This document shows positions 49,502-58,872 of a stretch of 64,000 nucleotides of DNA, one piece after another; the stretch's first letter is position 1, and every line of letters begins with the position of its first letter. Origin of the DNA: Pseudomonadota bacterium (GTDB lineage: Bacteria; Pseudomonadota; Gammaproteobacteria; Burkholderiales; Ferrovaceae); contig JAKBLB010000007.1 of the NCBI GenBank assembly GCA_021832305.1, positions 1 through 64,000 on the forward strand. Direction: 5' to 3'. Under the pieces are notes generated by a model, which had not been told where the DNA came from, did no database searches, and saw only the letters and a program-made list of their open reading frames with translations. The translations under genes and the position numbers were made by a program.

Positions 49502-49812
49502 GAGCAGTCCAGTTAGCCGTCTGTATGCTTCCCCTTCTGATGATGGCTGGGTGCGCCGAATATGAGGGAGATCCCAGGTTTGGTGATGCAGTGAGGCATA
49601 ACATCGCATTGCATTCCGTTACCCCCCCTGCACAGGTGTCCGTTGCGCCCATTACTCTGGATGGGGCAGCCACCAAGGCGGTCACGGACAATTACATTTA
49701 TTCCTACCTGCATCCCCAATCTCAGGCCAGTGCGCTCGCCGTGGGGATGGGGACCGCTACGGGAACGAGCCCGGCTGCGGCTCCCGTGGCGAATCAATCA
49801 GGTTCCTACTGA
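49498..49812 (+). CDS. Small Tad-locus lipoprotein (CpaD/RcpB position)
   Basis: 104 residues. The lipobox is MMAGC (C19), then [22 protein letters not shown], which resembles the conserved block of short Tad-locus lipoproteins occupying the CpaD/RcpB slot. It probably helps the secretin insert or stay stable in the outer membrane. It overlaps cpaC by four bases; cpaE starts 34 bases later. It is much shorter than full CpaD and the assignment rests mainly on position. Confidence 0.65.
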   Translation: MRAVQLAVCMLPLLMMAGCAEYEGDPRFGDAVRHNIALHSVTPPAQVSVAPITLDGAATKAVTDNYIYSYLHPQSQASALAVGMGTATGTSPAAAPVANQSGSY

Positions 49813-49846
49813 GCATGAGGATTCTCCGGGTTGAGTGGGCGTATCG

Positions 49847-51040
49847 ATGAAGATCACGGTCATAGCAAAAGATAATGCCCTGCTTCACCGGATCAAGGTG
49901 ACGTTGCTTGGCGCGCGGGACAATGATCAGATCGAATTGGTGAACCGGACGGCCAGTCGTCTCGATCTCGACATGCCGGACATTGCCAATGCCAACCTTC
50001 TGATTCTTGACGGGACCGAAGAAGAGGCACCGGATTGGGCCAATATCGAGAAGTTCAACCTGCAGCATCCCCATTCCAGCACGATCCTGATCTGTGCCGA
50101 GCGCATCGAACAACTTTTGGTCCAGGCCATGCGGATGGGGGTGCGCGATGCCCTGTATCTGTCCGAACTCGAGGATCGACTGCTCGAAGTGGTGGAGCGG
50201 GCGCGCAATCGCCAGGCGGCCTTCGAGGGGGCCTTGCGGGGCGGAAAGGTCTATTCCTTCATTCCCAGCAAGGGAGGGAGTGGCGCTTCCTTCATTTCCA
50301 GCAATCTCGCTTATATTCTGGCCAAGGTGCATAAAAAACGGGTGCTGATGATCGATCTGGACCTGGAGTTTTCCGATGCGTCGTTTTGTCTGACCGATGA
50401 TGACAGCATCAAAAGTATTGCAGATCTGGTGGCACGTTCCCATTTGTCCGGTCCGGTCATCGAGTCGGCCAGCATTCAGATCGAGCAGACTTTCTGGTTG
50501 TTGAGGGCCCCTCAAAACCCGGAAATGGCCGTGGGCATCACGCCGGACCAGGTGGATGACATCATTTCCGTGGCGGTGCGCCATTACGATTTCGTCTGCA
50601 TCGATCTGGCCCGTACCCTGGAACCCATTGCGTTGCGTGTCATGGACCGGTCGGATGTCGTTTTTCCGGTGATGCAGACCGTCCTACCCTTTGTGCGCGG
50701 TATGCAGCGACTGCAACGCACCTTTCGGGCATTGCATTACCCCGAGTCCAAAATCCAGTTGGTGGCCAATCGCCAGGGCAACAAGGATGATTTGCCCATG
50801 GCGGATATCGAGAATGCTCTTCAGGCCAAGTTTGTCGTGCGCTTGCCCAATGATTTCTTCAACGTCAACACCTCGATCAATACCGGGAAGCCGCTCATGG
50901 AGATCGCCCCTCAGGGGGGCTTGACCCAGGCTCTGATTCAGTGGAGCAATCAGTTGTTGGGCGTGAAATCCGAGGAAAAAGTGGTGAATGCTGACCATTC
51001 ATTGTTGGGTAAACTCTCGTCACTGTTCAAGTCTTCCTGA
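49847..51040 (+). CDS. cpaE: Tad localisation ATPase-like CpaE/TadZ
   Basis: 397 residues. An atypical receiver-like N-terminus (1-115, including ILICAERIEQ) is followed by a MinD/ParA-like ATPase fold. The P loop reads SKGGSGASF (141-149): the deviant KGG is present, but the canonical GKT is GAS, so normal nucleotide binding may be impaired, as in many TadZ proteins. MIDLDLEFSDAS follows. TadZ places the apparatus at the cell pole. I chose ATG 49847; a GTG at 49835 is in frame. Confidence 0.9.
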   Translation: MKITVIAKDNALLHRIKVTLLGARDNDQIELVNRTASRLDLDMPDIANANLLILDGTEEEAPDWANIEKFNLQHPHSSTILICAERIEQLLVQAMRMGVRDALYLSELEDRLLEVVERARNRQAAFEGALRGGKVYSFIPSKGGSGASFISSNLAYILAKVHKKRVLMIDLDLEFSDASFCLTDDDSIKSIADLVARSHLSGPVIESASIQIEQTFWLLRAPQNPEMAVGITPDQVDDIISVAVRHYDFVCIDLARTLEPIALRVMDRSDVVFPVMQTVLPFVRGMQRLQRTFRALHYPESKIQLVANRQGNKDDLPMADIENALQAKFVVRLPNDFFNVNTSINTGKPLMEIAPQGGLTQALIQWSNQLLGVKSEEKVVNADHSLLGKLSSLFKSS

Positions 51041-51087
51041 AACAGAGGATTAGAAGGCCGGATGAGGATGATAGAAGGAGGATCAAA

Positions 51088-52452
51088 GTGTCCCTACTGC
51101 GCGATTTGCTGAATTCTTCCGTGCCTCCGCCGGCGACGGGGGTAGGACGAGAGGTGGCGATTCCCGCCGTGCATCGGGTGGACGTTGAAGCCTCTCGCCT
51201 GAAGTCGCAGATCCACCAGGACCTGCTCAAGAAATTTGATTTATCCATGATGGAACAGATTTCCGAAGAACAATTGCGCCAGCGTCTGGCCAGTTTTGTC
51301 GAGGAAACCATCAAAGAGCGCCGTCTCGAGATGAGTGACAGCCAACGGCGCGCTTTGGTGACGGCGATCCAGAATGAAGTCATGGGGTTGGGTCCCCTGG
51401 AGCCGTTGCTGGCAGATCCAACCATCTCCGACATCCTGGTCAATGGGCCCTCCACGGTGTTTGTGGAACGCAAGGGGAAACTGGAGTTGACCAGCGTCAA
51501 GTTCACGGATGAGGAACATCTGATCCGCATCATCGACAAAATCGTGTCGCGCATCGGGCGTCGGGTCGATGAGTCCAGTCCGATGGTGGACGCCCGTTTG
51601 CCGGACGGGTCACGGGTCAATGCCATCATTCCCCCTCTGGCGCTGGATGGGGCAGCCCTGTCCATCCGTCGTTTTCCGGCGGTTCCCCTCAGTGTGCATG
51701 ATCTGGTGGATTACGGCAGCATGACCCCGGAAATGTCCATGTTGATCGCTGCCATGGTCAAGTCCCGCCTGAATATTCTGATCTCGGGCGGGACCGGGAG
51801 CGGAAAAACGACCCTGCTCAATGTATTGTCCAGTTTCATCCCGGATGACGAGCGGTTGGTGACCATCGAGGATGCCGCAGAATTGCGCCTTCAACAACCC
51901 CATGTGGTTCGTCTCGAAACCCGCCCGCCCAGTGTGGAAGGCACGGGGGAAATCACCCAACGCGCCTTGATTCGCAACAGTTTGCGGATGAGACCCGATC
52001 GGGTCATCATCGGGGAAGTACGGGGGGCGGAAGTGATTGACATGTTTCAGGCGATGAATACGGGTCATGAAGGATCCATGGCCACCATCCATGCCAATAA
52101 TGCCCACGATGCCCTGAGTCGTCTGGAAAACATGGTGGGCATCTCGGGGATCACCATCCCGGTTCGTCCCCTGCGTCAGACCATCGTCTCGGCCCTGACG
52201 GCCATCATCCAGGCTTCCCGTCTCAGCGACGGGAAACGCAAGGTCATGAGCATCCTGGAAATCACGGGGATGGAAGGAGACATGATCACCACGCAGGAAA
52301 TTTTCAAGTTTCAGCAAACCGGTATTGCGGCGGACGGGGCAGTCCTGGGGCGTCACCGGGCGACGGGCGTCAGGCCCCGCTTCATGGATCGTTTGTTGTC
52401 CCATGGCTCGGCTTTGCCGGAACGTCTTTTCGATCCCGATGCCTCACGATGA
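51088..52452 (+). CDS. cpaF: Tad secretion ATPase CpaF/TadA
   Basis: 454 residues, type II/IV secretion ATPase. Walker A is [11 protein letters not shown] (K240); [13 protein letters not shown] and the [12 protein letters not shown] block are diagnostic. It powers pilus assembly and retraction. The GTG start at 51088 is fixed by AAGGAGG at 51075-51081, six bases away. The stop overlaps tadB by four bases. Confidence 0.95.
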   Translation: MSLLRDLLNSSVPPPATGVGREVAIPAVHRVDVEASRLKSQIHQDLLKKFDLSMMEQISEEQLRQRLASFVEETIKERRLEMSDSQRRALVTAIQNEVMGLGPLEPLLADPTISDILVNGPSTVFVERKGKLELTSVKFTDEEHLIRIIDKIVSRIGRRVDESSPMVDARLPDGSRVNAIIPPLALDGAALSIRRFPAVPLSVHDLVDYGSMTPEMSMLIAAMVKSRLNILISGGTGSGKTTLLNVLSSFIPDDERLVTIEDAAELRLQQPHVVRLETRPPSVEGTGEITQRALIRNSLRMRPDRVIIGEVRGAEVIDMFQAMNTGHEGSMATIHANNAHDALSRLENMVGISGITIPVRPLRQTIVSALTAIIQASRLSDGKRKVMSILEITGMEGDMITTQEIFKFQQTGIAADGAVLGRHRATGVRPRFMDRLLSHGSALPERLFDPDASR

Positions 52453-53429
52453 ATACGCTCGACTTTTGGGGGTATCTGATCCTGATCATGGGGTTTCTGG
52501 CTTTGTTTGGCCTGGTGGAATTCACCCTGCTTTTCTTTGGTAATCGCTCGGCGGCGAACCATTCCAAACGATTCAAGATGCGCTTCAGTCTGATCATGGA
52601 CGACATGCCGACGACTGAAAAAAGTTGGATCAAAAGCGGGGCCTATGCCCAGAATCCGGCTCTGAACGAGCAACTCAAACAATTTCCCCGGTTGGAAGCC
52701 CTCTATCTGCTGATCGGTCGGAGCGGGAAAAAGATCACCGTGGCCCAGGTCCTGGGGTACATGGGGGCTGGCGGGGTGCTGGGACTGGGGCTCGGGTTGG
52801 GTTTGGACCTGGGGATTCTGGCGCTTCCCCTGGGGGGCATAGGAGTTTTTGTGCCTCTTGCCCTATTGCGGCACTGGGTGCATGCGCGGAGTACCAAAAT
52901 CGAGGAACAATTGCCGGACGCCCTGGATATGCTGGCTCAGTCCCTACGGGCCGGTCATGCGTTTTCCGGGGCTTTCCGGGTGGTGGGACAACAAAGCCCC
53001 GAACCCATTGCCAGCGAATTCCGTATGACATCGGATGAAGTGACCTATGGTTCCTCCATTCGTGAGGCCGTGTTGGGGTTGGCCCAGCGGGTCGAGTTGA
53101 TGGATGTGCGGTATTTTGTCCTGACCGTATTGATTCAACTGGATACGGGGGGAAGTCTGAGCCACTTGCTGCAGGAACTGGCCAAGTTGATGCGCGAGCG
53201 CCAGAAGTTGCGTCGCACCATCCGGGTCCTGTCGGCAGAAGGGCGGGTCTCGGCATGGATCCTGTGTTTGTTGCCGGTGGCGTTTGGCTTGCTGATGACG
53301 GTGATGAGTCCGGATTATTTGTCCTATTTCTGGAAAGAGCCCACGGGGCGACAGTTGGTCAAGGGGATGGCGGGATTGTTCGTCCTGGGTATCCTGTGGA
53401 TGAAAAGTGTGACGACGATCAAGGTGTAG
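52449..53429 (+). CDS. tadB: Tad inner-membrane platform protein TadB
   Basis: 326 residues. It has an N-terminal membrane helix, two further helices near 105-140, the conserved T2SS GspF-like domain (LPDALDMLAQSLRAGHAFSGAF around 160-180), and a C-terminal pair of helices. TadB and TadC form the platform on which the CpaF ATPase acts. It overlaps cpaF by four bases; tadC follows 28 bases later. Confidence 0.92.
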   Translation: MNTLDFWGYLILIMGFLALFGLVEFTLLFFGNRSAANHSKRFKMRFSLIMDDMPTTEKSWIKSGAYAQNPALNEQLKQFPRLEALYLLIGRSGKKITVAQVLGYMGAGGVLGLGLGLGLDLGILALPLGGIGVFVPLALLRHWVHARSTKIEEQLPDALDMLAQSLRAGHAFSGAFRVVGQQSPEPIASEFRMTSDEVTYGSSIREAVLGLAQRVELMDVRYFVLTVLIQLDTGGSLSHLLQELAKLMRERQKLRRTIRVLSAEGRVSAWILCLLPVAFGLLMTVMSPDYLSYFWKEPTGRQLVKGMAGLFVLGILWMKSVTTIKV

Positions 53430-53457
53430 AACCCATGAATCTCTTGGGGTGCCGGTA

Positions 53458-54399
53458 ATGGATCTGTTCATCCTGGCGGTGGGGGCAGTTGTCGTCCTGT
53501 TGATTCTGGGCGTGGGGATGATCCTGTGGAATCGTATCAACCCCCCGGCCGCGCGACGCTTGAAAAAAACGGTGCAAGGTGAGCGTCAGATCGAATACGG
53601 GACACAGTCTCAATTCGAGGTGGCGCGGCAATTGCTGAAGAAACGGATCAGTCCCCTGGCCCGTTTTTCCATGCAGGAAGACAAAAAGCCGGAAGAAGCC
53701 TCGGCATTGACCAGGCAACTGCAATCCGCCGGATACCGGAACGAATCGGCCAAGGTCGTCTATTTCTCTTTCAAGACATTGCTGACCCTGGTTTTACCCT
53801 TCACCTTTTTGTTGGGAACCTTGATCTTTCAACCCACCTGGAAGCCCGCCCTAACGGCCTATGTGATTTTTTTCCTGGCCGCAGGAGGGTACTTCCTGCC
53901 GACGATCGTGTTGCGTAAAATGGTCGAACGGCGACGCGAAGAATTGTCCCGGAATTTTCCGGACGCTCTGGATTTGCTACGGACTTGTGTCGAAGCGGGT
54001 TTGTCTGCCGATGCCGGACTGGCTCGCGTGGGGGAAGAAATGCGCATCCGTAGCCAGGCCCTGGCCGACGAATTGCGTCAAGTGGTGCTGGAACAACGGG
54101 CCGGCGCCAGTCGCAATCAGGCCTTGGCCAATATGGCGGAACGGGTGGGGATTCGGGATATCGAAGCCATGGTGGCTTCTCTCATTCAATCGGAAAAGTT
54201 TGGCACCAGCATTGCCGAGTCCTTGCGAGTCTATTCGGAAAGTTTGCGACTGGATCGTCGGTTGAAGGCGGAAGAACAGGCGGCCAAGATCCCGACGAAA
54301 ATCCTCCTTCCGCTCATCGCATGCATCTTCCCACTTTTATTCATTCTGATTCTTGCTCCGCCCATCCATAATGTCCTGTCCTCCTTCCATCACCAGTAA
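53458..54399 (+). CDS. tadC: Tad inner-membrane platform protein TadC
   Basis: 313 residues from ATG 53458; a GTG at 53449 would add three residues. The GspF-like domain is clear (NFPDALDLLRTCVEAGLSADAGLARV, about 160-185), with membrane helices before and a final helix pair ending ILILAPPIHN. It completes the Tad export platform with TadB. The two glycosyltransferase genes follow on the same strand, the first 28 bases later. Confidence 0.92.
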   Translation: MDLFILAVGAVVVLLILGVGMILWNRINPPAARRLKKTVQGERQIEYGTQSQFEVARQLLKKRISPLARFSMQEDKKPEEASALTRQLQSAGYRNESAKVVYFSFKTLLTLVLPFTFLLGTLIFQPTWKPALTAYVIFFLAAGGYFLPTIVLRKMVERRREELSRNFPDALDLLRTCVEAGLSADAGLARVGEEMRIRSQALADELRQVVLEQRAGASRNQALANMAERVGIRDIEAMVASLIQSEKFGTSIAESLRVYSESLRLDRRLKAEEQAAKIPTKILLPLIACIFPLLFILILAPPIHNVLSSFHHQ

Positions 54400-54427
54400 T
54401 GAGTCCGCTGGTGTACGGCAGGGCAGG

Positions 54428-55597
54428 ATGTTCTGGCTGACTTCTCGTCGTATCTCGTTGTACGGTGCGGCCTTTGGTCTGTTTTTTCTGATTCTGTATG
54501 GGTATCAACTGTGCGATTCCCGTTGGTTTCATCCGGGCGGCAACCCCTTGTTTCTGGACTATGGGGTGTTCCAGACAATGGCTCGCATGGCGGTTCAGGG
54601 TCAGGCTAAGTCTGCCTATTTGGCAGATCTCGTGGGACAACATCTGGAAGGGTTTCTGGATCAACGCGAACCCGTCACCTTTGGTTGGTTCTACCCCCCC
54701 TATTTCTTTTTCTATCTTTATCCGTTTTCCGGATTGGCGCCTTTGACGAGTTATGGGTGCTTCATGGGGTTGTCCGCTGCGCTGTTCTGCTCCGGAATTT
54801 ATGTGGCTTGGCCAAAGCGTGCAACCCTCTGGGCTTTATTTGGATTTTCTGGCCTTTGGCTCAATCTGATGATCGGGCAGAATGGTTTTCTGAGCGCAGG
54901 ATTGATGGCATGGGGGTTATACTGGCTGGAAAAAAAACCGGTTCTGGCCGGGATTGCAATTGGGTTATTGAGTTTCAAACCTCAACTGGGGGTTCTCTTC
55001 CCTCTGGTGCTGTTGGCAGGAAAGGAATGGCGCTGTCTCATCAGTGCGATGGTGACGGTGTGTTTTCTGATTCTGACCAGCCTTCTGGTTTATGGTACCG
55101 GAGCCTGGTGGGCCTGGGCGCAGGCGCTGATTCGAGCCCGCCAGGAACTGGGGCAGGCCGGGTTGGAGCATCTTCTCAAAGTTACTTCCTTTTATTCCTG
55201 GGTCCGCCAATGGGGGGGAAGTCAAACAGAAGCGGAAATGGTTCAGGGAATGATTGCGGTGGGGGTTGCGCTGTGTCTCTGGAAGGTTTGGCGTAGCCCG
55301 GTGGCCCGTTCTTCAAAATACGCTCTACTGATCCTGGGATCCCTGATGGTCAGTCCCTATGTGCTCGAATATGACCTGACCTGGCTGGCGGTATGGGGGG
55401 CCTGGTGGGGACGGGGGCTGGCGGAGAACAGTCAACCTGGGGAAAGGGGCATGATGGTGTTCTTGTGGGGGGTCCCTGCATTGATCTATGTGATGACGCA
55501 CCAGAACTGGGCCTTGCCCATCGCGCAACTCTCTTTGATTGCTGCATTTTGGTGGGTTTGGAAAAGAAGCCAGGAGACCTCATTACTCGATGGCTAA
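54428..55597 (+). CDS. GT87-type membrane glycosyltransferase (DUF2029), first copy
   Basis: 389 residues with about ten hydrophobic helices. The motifs shared with its downstream neighbour are GWFYPPYF, GQNGFLSAGL, FKPQLG and SPYVLEYDL, characteristic of GT87/DUF2029 polyprenol-sugar-dependent glycosyltransferases. It is unclear which acceptor is used. I chose ATG 54428, which has AGGG close upstream and lies just after tadC; in-frame starts at 54353 and 54371 would overlap tadC. The stop overlaps the second copy by eight bases. Confidence 0.78.
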   Translation: MFWLTSRRISLYGAAFGLFFLILYGYQLCDSRWFHPGGNPLFLDYGVFQTMARMAVQGQAKSAYLADLVGQHLEGFLDQREPVTFGWFYPPYFFFYLYPFSGLAPLTSYGCFMGLSAALFCSGIYVAWPKRATLWALFGFSGLWLNLMIGQNGFLSAGLMAWGLYWLEKKPVLAGIAIGLLSFKPQLGVLFPLVLLAGKEWRCLISAMVTVCFLILTSLLVYGTGAWWAWAQALIRARQELGQAGLEHLLKVTSFYSWVRQWGGSQTEAEMVQGMIAVGVALCLWKVWRSPVARSSKYALLILGSLMVSPYVLEYDLTWLAVWGAWWGRGLAENSQPGERGMMVFLWGVPALIYVMTHQNWALPIAQLSLIAAFWWVWKRSQETSLLDG

Positions 55598-56792
55598 AAC
55601 TCACCTGCGTCTGGATCCGTCACAAACCACCCGGTTAGGTGCCGTTGGCGTGGGGGTTTTCGGAGCAATTGCCCTGTTTTTTGTGGGGTTCTCCTCGGCA
55701 GTCTCCAAAAATGGCTTCCTGATGGTTTCCGATCTGTCGGTTTACTGGGTAGCCGCCGTGATGGCACTGCAGGGCAGGGCGGGGGCGGCCTACCAGGAAC
55801 CGATACTCCATGCCACATTGCTGCATTTCGTTCCCACTCTCAAAGGGAATTTCGGGTGGTTTTATCCCCCCGCCTATTATTTACTGATTCTGCCTCTGGG
55901 ATTCTTCCCCCACTATTTTCCCGCCTATCTTGCATGGATTTTGCCGACCTTGGGGGCATGGGTCAAAGCCTTGAGGCGCTATTCGGTCCGGCCCTCCACC
56001 TTCTGGTTCCTGGGTTCCTTTGGCGGGGTATGGTTGAATTTTCTACATGGACAAAATGGTTTTTTGACAGCCACCTTATGTGGAGCCGCCCTTTGGTCTA
56101 TGCGTAACAAATCCGGCTGGACCGGGGTTTGGATCGGGCTGTTGGTCATGAAGCCGCAACTCTGTCTGGTTTTTCCGTTTGTCCTGTTACTGAATCGGGC
56201 CTGGCGTGATCTGGCCGTGGCCGCAGCCATCGTATTGCTCAGCAATGGGATAGCAATCGCCATCCTGGGGGATTCCGTCTTCTGGGGGTGGTGGCGGGGG
56301 ATGGATCTTGCCCGGCGCATGATGGAGCAGGATGGGATGGGAAGCCGTTACTGGCTCAACATGCCCACCGTGTATGCGCAGTTGCGTTTGTTCGGTGTCC
56401 CCTCAGCCACGGCCTATGGGGTTCACTGGGCGCTGGCGGTTGCCGGCTGGGGTTGGCTGGCATTGATATGGAAGCGGACCATGGACTGGCGGTGGCGTGG
56501 GACAACCGTGATCCTCGTCAGTTTGATGACCAGTCCCTATTTGATGGACTATGACCTCATCTGGTTGGGCTACGTGCTACTTTTCATGCTGGAAAACGGT
56601 CAAACCGAGGGGTGGTACCCAGGGGAGCGCTGGATGGTCTTGGTGCTTTGGATGCTTCCCGTGGCCGGCCGCTTGCTTGTTGGGGCGACCCATGTGCAGA
56701 TTGCTCCCTTCATCCTGTGGATCGAAATGGGCATGATCTGGCGTCGGATTGTACGAACTGAGGCGGGTGGGCCTGAAATTTTCATTCATTGA
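55590..56792 (+). CDS. GT87-type membrane glycosyltransferase (DUF2029), second copy
   Basis: 400 residues, about ten membrane helices. It carries GWFYPPAYY, GQNGFLTATL, MKPQLCLVFP and SPYLMDYDL, matching the first copy at each point, so the pair looks like an old tandem duplication. The ATG at 55590 sits inside the stop region of the first copy (ATGGCTAA), an eight-base overlap. Likely membrane-bound and using a lipid-linked sugar. Its position after tadC hints at modification of the pilus or cell surface, which is inference. Confidence 0.78.
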   Translation: MAKTHLRLDPSQTTRLGAVGVGVFGAIALFFVGFSSAVSKNGFLMVSDLSVYWVAAVMALQGRAGAAYQEPILHATLLHFVPTLKGNFGWFYPPAYYLLILPLGFFPHYFPAYLAWILPTLGAWVKALRRYSVRPSTFWFLGSFGGVWLNFLHGQNGFLTATLCGAALWSMRNKSGWTGVWIGLLVMKPQLCLVFPFVLLLNRAWRDLAVAAAIVLLSNGIAIAILGDSVFWGWWRGMDLARRMMEQDGMGSRYWLNMPTVYAQLRLFGVPSATAYGVHWALAVAGWGWLALIWKRTMDWRWRGTTVILVSLMTSPYLMDYDLIWLGYVLLFMLENGQTEGWYPGERWMVLVLWMLPVAGRLLVGATHVQIAPFILWIEMGMIWRRIVRTEAGGPEIFIH

Positions 56793-56862
56793 CTTCCCCC
56801 AGGCATACATGCCAAAGATTTCTATGGTGCTAACTCATCTCGTCCGCTTCGCCCACCACTAT

Positions 56863-58872
56863 TCAATGTTGCCCTTCAGACTTGAATCCATACTTCTGAA
56901 CGGGGCAGTCATAGATATAAAACCGATCGGTGGTCACCCACCTTTTGCCATGATCAATGGTTTTTTGATAAGCGAAGGGGGTGGGGGAATTCCATATCTT
57001 CGGATGCATCCCTTCTATGGAATGTAAGAGAACTAAGCCTCCCAACTGTGGATTTTCGCTGCAGATCCTTTCGACTTGCTTCTGCGTGGGTAGCCCTGAA
57101 ATTTCTTCGCCCGGAAGCGGAGTGCAATAAGCATTACCTGTTGAGAATTCTACGGGATGCAAAGGTTGAAAACTTCGATAACGCTGCCAATAGTTCAATG
57201 CCGTGTCCCTGGAAAACAAGGATCCCGTTCCTTGAGAGCAGGAAAAATAGCTCGAACGACGCAGTAGAAACCAGGGAACGGTCAAATCTCCTTCCCAGTA
57301 GATGGGGTGTCTCTGCGGAAGAATTTCAGACAGGCTGGCAGGTGGAACCGAAGCCTCATCGATGCTCTTGACCCAAGAAGATCGTTGATCCCATGCCATC
57401 ACCGTCCCAAGCAGTGACAGGCTGATCATTCCGGAGAAAATGCGGTCGAAAGACTTGAAGGGATACCCACCGTACGACTCTTTTCGAGTCCCTATGCACA
57501 CTGATGTCAGCGCAATGAGTACGAATATGAGATCCACCAGGACAGCATGGGGCCTACCCTCTCGACTGGGTTCCTTGATGAAAACTTCCCAAAAGAAACG
57601 GGCTGTCACGGAAAATATGACCAGAAGAAAGGAAGTTATCAGCCAACGCCCCCAGAGAGGCAACGGTTCGTGAACCCATTCTTCCCATTGTTCCACCAGA
57701 AAGGCTACTGCCACGAGAGGAGTGGCCAGCAAATAAAATCCTCCGTGAAATCCCGCCAGCAGGGTCAGAAAAAAGCCTCCCAACCATAGCCATCCTGCGC
57801 TGAATCCGAAGGAAGGATAGGACAACGCAGTCAACTTTTTGGCAATGAACAGGTGGGAAATCAGACTCACCATCCACATTGCGCGCCATAACTGGGCATC
57901 CAGGATCAGGACGTTTTTGAATACATCTCCTCCCAACCAACTCAGAATGACTCCGCACGCACCAATCAGCGATGCCAACTTCAGAAACCGTCGTTCCTTG
58001 TCACTGCTCTTTTGTAGCGCCCATAGTGTCAATAACACTGTATGAACCACTGCAAACCATTCTCCTATCCCCCATTGCGCGATGAAACAATAGGAACTGC
58101 GTTGACGCACGATTTGCAGCCAGACAGGATCAAATGTCTGGGTCAGGCGAACAAAAGGCTGTATTCCTCTGGCCGCTAATACAAGAATGACCCCGCCTGC
58201 AAGCATGCCGATAAACCAGCCGATTTTCTGCCGTCCAAAAAACCATAAAAACCAGAATACGATTCCCGGAAGGGTCATCAGGGGATGAATGACCGTTCCT
58301 GCAGCCAATAAGCCCAGGGAAAAGAATATCCGTTCACGCCAAATGGCTCCCAAAGCCACAAGCGTGAGGGCTTCAGCCAATATACGCGGCGTCAGGATTG
58401 GTTCGCCGTAATGGAAAACCAAACCTGCCGAACCAGGAAATACGATGACGCCCACCATGGCAAGGTAAGCCCATCTCCCCTGAAAAATTCCTTTTGCCAA
58501 GTAGGCCAGTCCACTTACCCAGGCACATTGGGTCAAGAGTGTCAGGATGATGTGGGCGTGCGCCAGCCCCAATGAGGCGATGACTGGCCCGTAGATTTTT
58601 GAAAAAATGGAAAACTGATCCTGAGAGCCATAGGCAAAATACAGGTCGTCTGCATATCGATCGGGCCACAGAGCGTGCAACGCTTGTACTGTGTAATATT
58701 CCGAATCCCAGAGAATTCCGTTGTAAGGGCGAGTCGCCAGCCATAATACACACAGGAGCAGAACGAGATTCAGGTGCTCCAGCCTCTCCGTATAAGAGGG
58801 CCTTTTCGGGAAATCTGTGGGCACCGTCGTGATTTCCACCGCATCACCCACCGGGTATTTTTGTGGGAACAT
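56863..58872 (-). CDS. Large polytopic membrane protein of unknown function
   Basis: 669 residues. About twelve hydrophobic segments fill residues 32-470, followed by a soluble C-terminal part (about 520-669) with several cysteines and a Tyr/Trp-rich stretch. The overall layout, a TM-rich part with [21 protein letters not shown] near the start, resembles uncharacterised glycosyltransferase-39-like or GtrA-neighbourhood proteins. I do not recognise a specific family. Its start overlaps the flavoprotein stop by 29 bases, so the two are coupled, and a role with that enzyme in surface glycan building is plausible. Confidence 0.7.
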   Translation of the reverse strand: MFPQKYPVGDAVEITTVPTDFPKRPSYTERLEHLNLVLLLCVLWLATRPYNGILWDSEYYTVQALHALWPDRYADDLYFAYGSQDQFSIFSKIYGPVIASLGLAHAHIILTLLTQCAWVSGLAYLAKGIFQGRWAYLAMVGVIVFPGSAGLVFHYGEPILTPRILAEALTLVALGAIWRERIFFSLGLLAAGTVIHPLMTLPGIVFWFLWFFGRQKIGWFIGMLAGGVILVLAARGIQPFVRLTQTFDPVWLQIVRQRSSYCFIAQWGIGEWFAVVHTVLLTLWALQKSSDKERRFLKLASLIGACGVILSWLGGDVFKNVLILDAQLWRAMWMVSLISHLFIAKKLTALSYPSFGFSAGWLWLGGFFLTLLAGFHGGFYLLATPLVAVAFLVEQWEEWVHEPLPLWGRWLITSFLLVIFSVTARFFWEVFIKEPSREGRPHAVLVDLIFVLIALTSVCIGTRKESYGGYPFKSFDRIFSGMISLSLLGTVMAWDQRSSWVKSIDEASVPPASLSEILPQRHPIYWEGDLTVPWFLLRRSSYFSCSQGTGSLFSRDTALNYWQRYRSFQPLHPVEFSTGNAYCTPLPGEEISGLPTQKQVERICSENPQLGGLVLLHSIEGMHPKIWNSPTPFAYQKTIDHGKRWVTTDRFYIYDCPVQKYGFKSEGQH

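Noticed and set aside
48269-49609. 446-codon open frame on the minus strand across cpaC
   Set aside because: The plus strand encodes a definite secretin; the antisense product has no motif.
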